64,000 nt of DNA. Source: Mycteria americana (taxonomy: Eukaryota > Chordata > Aves > Ciconiiformes > Ciconiidae). The stretch lies in the NCBI RefSeq assembly GCF_035582795.1, contig NC_134374.1, forward strand, positions 24,195,798-24,259,797. The letters run 5' to 3'. The first letter of the stretch is position 1. Each line of letters begins with the position of its first letter. The position numbers and the translations under genes are program-made. The notes beneath the pieces were generated by a model that did not search any database, was not told the DNA's origin, and saw nothing but the letters and a program-made list of their open reading frames with translations. Of the stretch, positions 61,901 to 64,000 are shown in pieces.

Positions 61901-64000
61901 TGCACGGACCTCATGCCCTTGGGCAGGAGCTCCCAGGGAGCTCTTCGGCACGGCATCTTTCCCAGACCCCCATCCCACTTCCTTCAGCCCTATGGAGACC
62001 CACTCTTAACTTCTGGGGACAGAGCACACCAGGTAGACATCAGCCTTGCTCGCTTCAGGACCAGACGACCGCAATTTTCCCACCACATCCTCCTTTACAC
62101 GGGACAGCGTTTTCCAGCTGAACTAAAAGGTGTATTTCGGAGAAACCCCCGAAGGAGCCTCGCCCTTACAGACGTGCTGCTGGGCAGAGAAGAGCAGGCA
62201 GACACATCCAACACCTTCATCCCCAGAAGGCTGCAGGAGTGGCTTTGCCACTAGATGTCACAGCGATGCCGAGAGCTGCTGCCTGCCTGCTCCTCCCGAG
62301 CAGGGCTTCCCTGCGCCCTGGAGCACAGCAACTCCTCGCAACCTCAGCCTGCGCCCAAGGCAGAGGAAACCCTTCTCCATCCTACACCTGCAGGGGTGCT
62401 AATTAAGAATCCGGGAAAAATAAAAGCATATTAGTAAGGAGAGCAATACCAGCACCAAGTTCTGCCCCTGCCCCAGCTGCAGGCTGAGCAGCCTGGGTCC
62501 TCGCCCGCTATGCAACTGCGGGCAGGGGTCAGATGTGGCACCCCCCATATGCTCCCCAGGAGCAGCTCAAGCTGCAGATGCTCCTATAGCTTCTCTATAG
62601 GATTGGGCTTTGCAAAAAACACCCACGGCAGAAATCAGTCTTTAAAAAGAAAAAAAAAAAAAAAAAAGTACATTCATGCTTTAAACAGTAAACCCAATTA
62701 TCTCAGAGCAACCAGTGCTGTGAGGGTCCAGCTCCCTCTCCTACCCTGGCAGCAGGGGGTTAACACGGCCACGGCCACCCCGTGGTGTGGGCAGGTTGCA
62801 ATCACTTGCAGAAGCTTTCCCACTGGGCAGGAAACCACCCAAGAATCACTAGGGCAGAAAGAGAAAGCAGGTAGCAACAGGGCTTAGGGATCAGTTATAA
62901 AAGAAAAGTTAGAGGCAAATAAATCAAATGCGCTATGACTTTTTTTGTTTGCTTCTGATTTTCCTTGCTTTTATAACAAGTAACACACCCCAATTTTTTT
63001 TTTCCAGTGGAAGAGTTAAAGCAATCCCCTTCCTGCTGCATCATCATAAAATAACTGCAGCTGCTTTGCTGCATGAATGTGAAAACATCTCAGACATACA
63101 TACAAAATATTTTGATAAACAACTAATGACTATTGTTGCTTCAGCTGTTGGATGCCCCAGTAAAATGGAACTCATTCTCAGGAAATGTTAAGTCACTCCT
63201 TCAAAATTAGGTCCCTTTAAATCGTCCCACTTGTGAACTACCAAAACCGAGATGGCCAAACCACAAACGTCTTTTAAGATTCTTGCTGCCCATGTTCAGA
63301 GGGTTTGGAGTATCTCCAGTATCTTCCATCTTCTCACCTTTGGGATCAGGAAAACTGACCTTCACTACTGCATGGCTCAGGTAGCATTTCATTTCGTGAC
63401 AAGGCCTACAATAACAAGTAGTTCTTACCTTGCTCAAACAGCAAACTAGTTGATTTGTGTTGGCTTTGCTCTCATGTAAAACACGTAAAAGCACTCCTTC
63501 AGAGAGGAAACCTATGCCAGCATCCTTCTTCACAATTTTCACCACTGCTGCTCCAATACGGATGGACCAGATCAAAGATGGGACAAGTTATCATGGAAGA
63601 TGCTACAGCACATGTTGTAAGTCAACAACCGCTAGTCAACCTCACGAGCGTGTGGCACATTCTCACACCTTCTGCCTCTTTCTTCAAAATAAAAATTTTA
63701 ACTTTTTATATGCCTAACCACTCATAGGAGGGAAAGTTTTAATGACTGGTAAATCCTTGTATCCATCTAATGGTTTAGTACTGGTTATTTGTCTGGAAAA
63801 AAAAAAAAAAAGTCATGCTCATACTTTACATCTGCTGGTGACCCCCAGATTGTTTTTACCTGTACGAACACGGTGAAGAGGATGACAACTGTTGTTGCTG
63901 CAATGAAGAGCTTCTTTCTGGGAAAGTCAGGAAGCAAGAAAACCAAAGAGAAACAAATGGCTCCTCGGAGACCCCCGTACGCTATAATGAACTGGTCTTT
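37640..64000 (-). CDS. Na+/H+ exchanger, SLC9A family, NHE1/NHE2/NHE4 subgroup; 3' half, partial at the right edge
   Basis: Exons read on the minus strand: 63860-64000, 59014-59103, 56854-56924, 55498-55662, 54710-54821, 53236-53370, 48751-48817, then 46272-46364, 45251-45340, 41501-41580 and a tentative 37640-37774. The product would swap extracellular Na+ for intracellular H+ at the plasma membrane. The visible part starts at the conserved AYGGLRGAI of the last transmembrane region and runs through the cytosolic regulatory tail. [15 protein letters not shown] and [12 protein letters not shown] are almost those of NHE1 (the CHP-binding helix), while [20 protein letters not shown] resembles NHE2 and NHE4. 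The paralogue is therefore left open: a distinct member of this clade is as likely as NHE4 or NHE2. The first six exons are secure, the later ones less so. Confidence 0.85.
37775..41500 (-). other. Last exchanger intron, or intergenic if 41501-41580 is the final exon
   Basis: No recognised repeat or convincing exon. A G-run lies at about 40679-40687. Whether this is transcribed depends on where the exchanger gene ends. Confidence 0.5.
41501..41580 (-). CDS. Exchanger exon (predicted): acidic tail segment
   Basis: Eighty bases from a GGTCCTAG acceptor to a GTGAGG donor, phase 1 to phase 0. It encodes [19 protein letters not shown], an acidic Ser-rich stretch of the kind found near the C-terminus of this family (NHE4 has SDDDSSDGGS). 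Reading through the donor would add 12 residues before a stop, so this could also be the last exon. Confidence 0.55.
43747..43910. repeat. Two long poly(A) runs 112 bases apart
   Basis: Runs of 21 A (43747-43767) and 31 A (43880-43910) flank a stretch of ordinary sequence. This could be the tail of small retroposed sequences, but no target-site duplication or parent sequence is recognised. Confidence 0.9.
44489..44529. repeat. Palindrome with 14-bp direct repeats
   Basis: ATTACAACGTATTC occurs at 44489-44502 and again at 44516-44529. Within it ACAACGTA (44492-44499) and TACGTTGT (44506-44513) are perfect reverse complements with a 6-base loop. Confidence 0.9.
44664..44708. repeat. TA/CA microsatellite
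   Basis: Degenerate run of ATATATACATATATA and ACACACAC words in an exchanger intron. Confidence 0.8.
45251..45340 (-). CDS. Exchanger exon (predicted, possibly a cassette): cysteine-containing tail segment
   Basis: Ninety bases from a GTGTCTCCTCAG acceptor to a GTAAAC donor, phase 1 at both ends, encoding [20 protein letters not shown] within it. Because it is 90 bases and symmetrical in phase, skipping it would leave the frame intact. Three cysteines in a cytosolic tail are unusual. There is no recognised homology, so the support is splice logic alone. Confidence 0.45.
45805..45990 (-). mobile_element. Decayed CR1/L3-type LINE fragment (3' region)
   Basis: Words such as AAGTTTTTCCTAACATATAA, CTAAATGCTCCCTGCTG, CCAGGCTGAACAGAC and a following TTTTTCCTAGAC-like stretch match, with many changes, the reverse complement of the old CR1/L3 3' region (AAGTTTTTCCTAATATCTAA ... 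CCAGACTAAACA). It is ancient compared with the two clear CR1 tails. The edges are approximate. Confidence 0.65.
46272..46364 (-). CDS. Exchanger exon (predicted): basic, proline-rich tail segment
   Basis: Ninety-three bases from a CTTCCCGCAG acceptor to a GTGAGA donor, phase 1 at both ends, as needed to follow the 48751-48817 exon. It encodes [20 protein letters not shown], with an RNRSKS basophilic kinase-type motif. No family match is recognised. An ancient LINE fragment lies about 290 bases away. Confidence 0.6.
46365..48750 (-). other. Exchanger intron with a CR1 insertion
   Basis: The CR1 tail at 48150-48468 is the only recognised element. It sits about 280 bases from the donor of the 48751-48817 exon. 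The rest shows no exon. Confidence 0.65.
48150..48468 (+). mobile_element. CR1 LINE 3' fragment
   Basis: Classic avian CR1 3' region: TCTTCTCCCAGGTAACAAG, GACGAGAGGAAATGGCCTC, GGAACAGGCTGCCCAGGGA, CCATCCCTGGAGGTATTTAA, TTGGACTCGATGATCTTAAA and a terminal CCATTCTGTGATT. It is 5'-truncated to about 320 bases and lies antisense to the exchanger gene. Confidence 0.96.
48751..48817 (-). CDS. Exchanger exon: serine- and arginine-rich tail segment
   Basis: Sixty-seven bases from an AATCACAG acceptor to a GTAAGC donor, phase 0 to phase 1. It encodes [20 protein letters not shown]. Its place and length match the NHE1 exon ending SRARIGS, but sequence similarity is weak. Splice sites and phase are the main support. 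Confidence 0.72.
49254..49279. repeat. Poly(A) run
   Basis: Twenty-six consecutive A bases on the plus strand. No clear retroelement body is recognised upstream. Confidence 0.95.
52764..52776. repeat. Poly(G) run
   Basis: Thirteen consecutive G bases in an exchanger intron; such runs are prone to sequencing error. Confidence 0.95.
53236..53370 (-). CDS. Exchanger exon: calmodulin-binding region
   Basis: Forty-five codons from a GACGTGCAG acceptor to a GTAAGA donor, phase 0 at both ends. It contains AYNRHTLPG (NHE1: SYNRHTLVA) and [12 protein letters not shown], which is like AKEILIRRRHSL of NHE2. The second half is rich in Ser, as expected of a phospho-regulated tail. The first residues GPAY replace the usual LSYN or LRSYN. 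Confidence 0.93.
53371..55497 (-). other. Two exchanger introns flanking the 54710-54821 exon
   Basis: The introns are 53371-54709 and 54822-55497. Neither contains a recognisable exon or element; open frames here are short and lack family matches. Confidence 0.65.
54710..54821 (-). CDS. Exchanger exon: pre-calmodulin helix
   Basis: 112 bases from a TTCTTTGCAG acceptor to a GTATAA donor, phase 2 to phase 0. It ends [18 protein letters not shown], which matches EEIRKILRNNLQKTRQR of NHE1 in position and pattern. The donor GTATAA is weaker than the others in this gene. Confidence 0.93.
55498..55662 (-). CDS. Exchanger exon: regulatory tail, middle part
   Basis: 165 bases from an AAACAG acceptor to a GTAAGT donor, phase 2 at both ends. 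It encodes YLQKILLRE, then [20 protein letters not shown] and LAEAGQLG. The second block is closer to NHE2 and NHE4 (PKSSIVSLYKKLE) than to NHE1, which has an unrelated EPQLIAFYHKME there. Confidence 0.96.
55663..56853 (-). other. Exchanger intron
   Basis: No exon or repeat element is recognised in this 1.2 kb. Confidence 0.65.
56854..56924 (-). CDS. Exchanger exon: CHP-binding helix
   Basis: Seventy-one bases from a TCTGTTTAG acceptor to a GTAAGG donor, phase 0 to phase 2. It encodes [20 protein letters not shown], which lines up with [20 protein letters not shown] of NHE1. In NHE1 this amphipathic helix binds the essential cofactor CHP, so the interaction is probably kept. Confidence 0.96.
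56925..59013 (-). other. Exchanger intron
   Basis: Ordinary sequence except for an open minus-strand frame at 57148-57417 that looks protein-like but has no usable splice context for this gene. No repeat is recognised. Confidence 0.65.
59014..59103 (-). CDS. Exchanger exon: start of the cytosolic tail
   Basis: Thirty codons between a TTATGCTGCAG acceptor and a GTAAGT donor, phase 0 at both ends. It begins [16 protein letters not shown], which in NHE1 is [16 protein letters not shown], and ends VGEQIHIR (NHE1: INEEIHTQ). This basic segment lies just inside the membrane; in NHE1 the equivalent region is linked to lipid binding and pH sensing. Confidence 0.96.
59104..63859 (-). other. Exchanger intron (first visible)
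   Basis: No exon is seen. It holds a 16-bp tandem repeat at 59928-60000, a GC-rich patch with long chance frames at 61673-62400, and A- or T-runs near 62648-62667 and 63797-63811. Confidence 0.7.
59928..60000. repeat. 16-bp AT-rich tandem repeat
   Basis: AAATTTAGAAACACCT occurs in several imperfect copies (AATTTAGAAACACCTGA, AAATTCAGAAACAC, AAATTTAGAAACACCT twice). The last two copies are nearly identical and adjacent. Confidence 0.85.
63860..64000 (-). CDS. Exchanger exon: last transmembrane region (partial)
   Basis: Forty-seven codons read in frame from the window edge to a GTAAAA donor at 63854-63859, ending in phase 0. They contain [15 protein letters not shown], the most conserved block of plasma-membrane exchangers, then [20 protein letters not shown]. 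The exon continues beyond 64000, where the rest of the membrane domain must lie. Confidence 0.97.

Noticed and set aside
61673-62254. 193-codon plus-strand frame
   Set aside because: It is rich in Pro, Arg and Ser as expected of a GC-rich chance frame. No domain is seen, and it lies antisense in an intron.
63207-63575. 122-codon minus-strand frame next to the first visible exchanger exon
   Set aside because: It does not join the exon in frame, and the known family exon order goes straight from 63860 to 59103.
53236-64000. Naming the exchanger SLC9A4 or SLC9A2 outright
   Set aside because: The location near a TMEM182 relative suggests it, but the membrane-proximal tail is closer to NHE1 and the remembered NHE4 tail does not match well.
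1-64000. CRISPR arrays, operons, ribosomal or transfer RNA genes
   Set aside because: None is visible. The sequence is vertebrate and the only tandem arrays are minisatellites and microsatellites.

Overview
The window looks like bird genomic DNA. It has large introns, little coding sequence, and CR1 LINE tails of the avian type: one at 29341-29451 on the minus strand and one at 48150-48468 on the plus strand, both ending in ATTCTRTG-like repeats. It also holds older, decayed CR1/L3-type LINE fragments. The species cannot be told from the sequence. Only two protein-coding genes can be supported, both on the minus strand. Most of the many short open frames are chance or intronic.

Layout from left to right. 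Positions 1 to about 19,670 are intergenic, with no recognisable exon. Positions 20455-36264 hold a complete five-exon gene for a four-pass membrane protein of the TMEM182 family (245 residues as assembled here). Its 3' end is followed by a 23-bp minisatellite of nine copies. Positions 36265-37639 separate the genes. From about 37.6 kb or 41.5 kb to the right edge lies the 3' half of a plasma-membrane Na+/H+ exchanger gene (SLC9A family, NHE1/NHE2/NHE4 subgroup). Its 5' exons, covering most of the membrane domain, are beyond position 64000.

Both gene models rest on exon-by-exon reading with GT-AG splice sites and consistent intron phases. The five TMEM182-like exons join with phases 0, 1, 1, 1. 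The exchanger exons from 64000 down to 53236 match the known exon plan of the NHE1 tail: last transmembrane region, CHP-binding helix, calmodulin-binding region. From 48817 downward the exons keep a consistent frame but diverge so much that they are identified mainly by splice logic. The proposed last exon is uncertain.

The most interesting point is the pairing. In mammals SLC9A4 and SLC9A2 lie close to TMEM182. Here an exchanger that is neither a clear NHE2 nor a clear NHE4 lies directly upstream of a TMEM182 relative that is much more diverged than an orthologue should be. This suggests an ancient duplicated copy (paralogon) of the SLC9A-TMEM182 block, possibly kept in birds and lost in mammals. 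That is an inference from remembered family sequences and needs a synteny and tree test.
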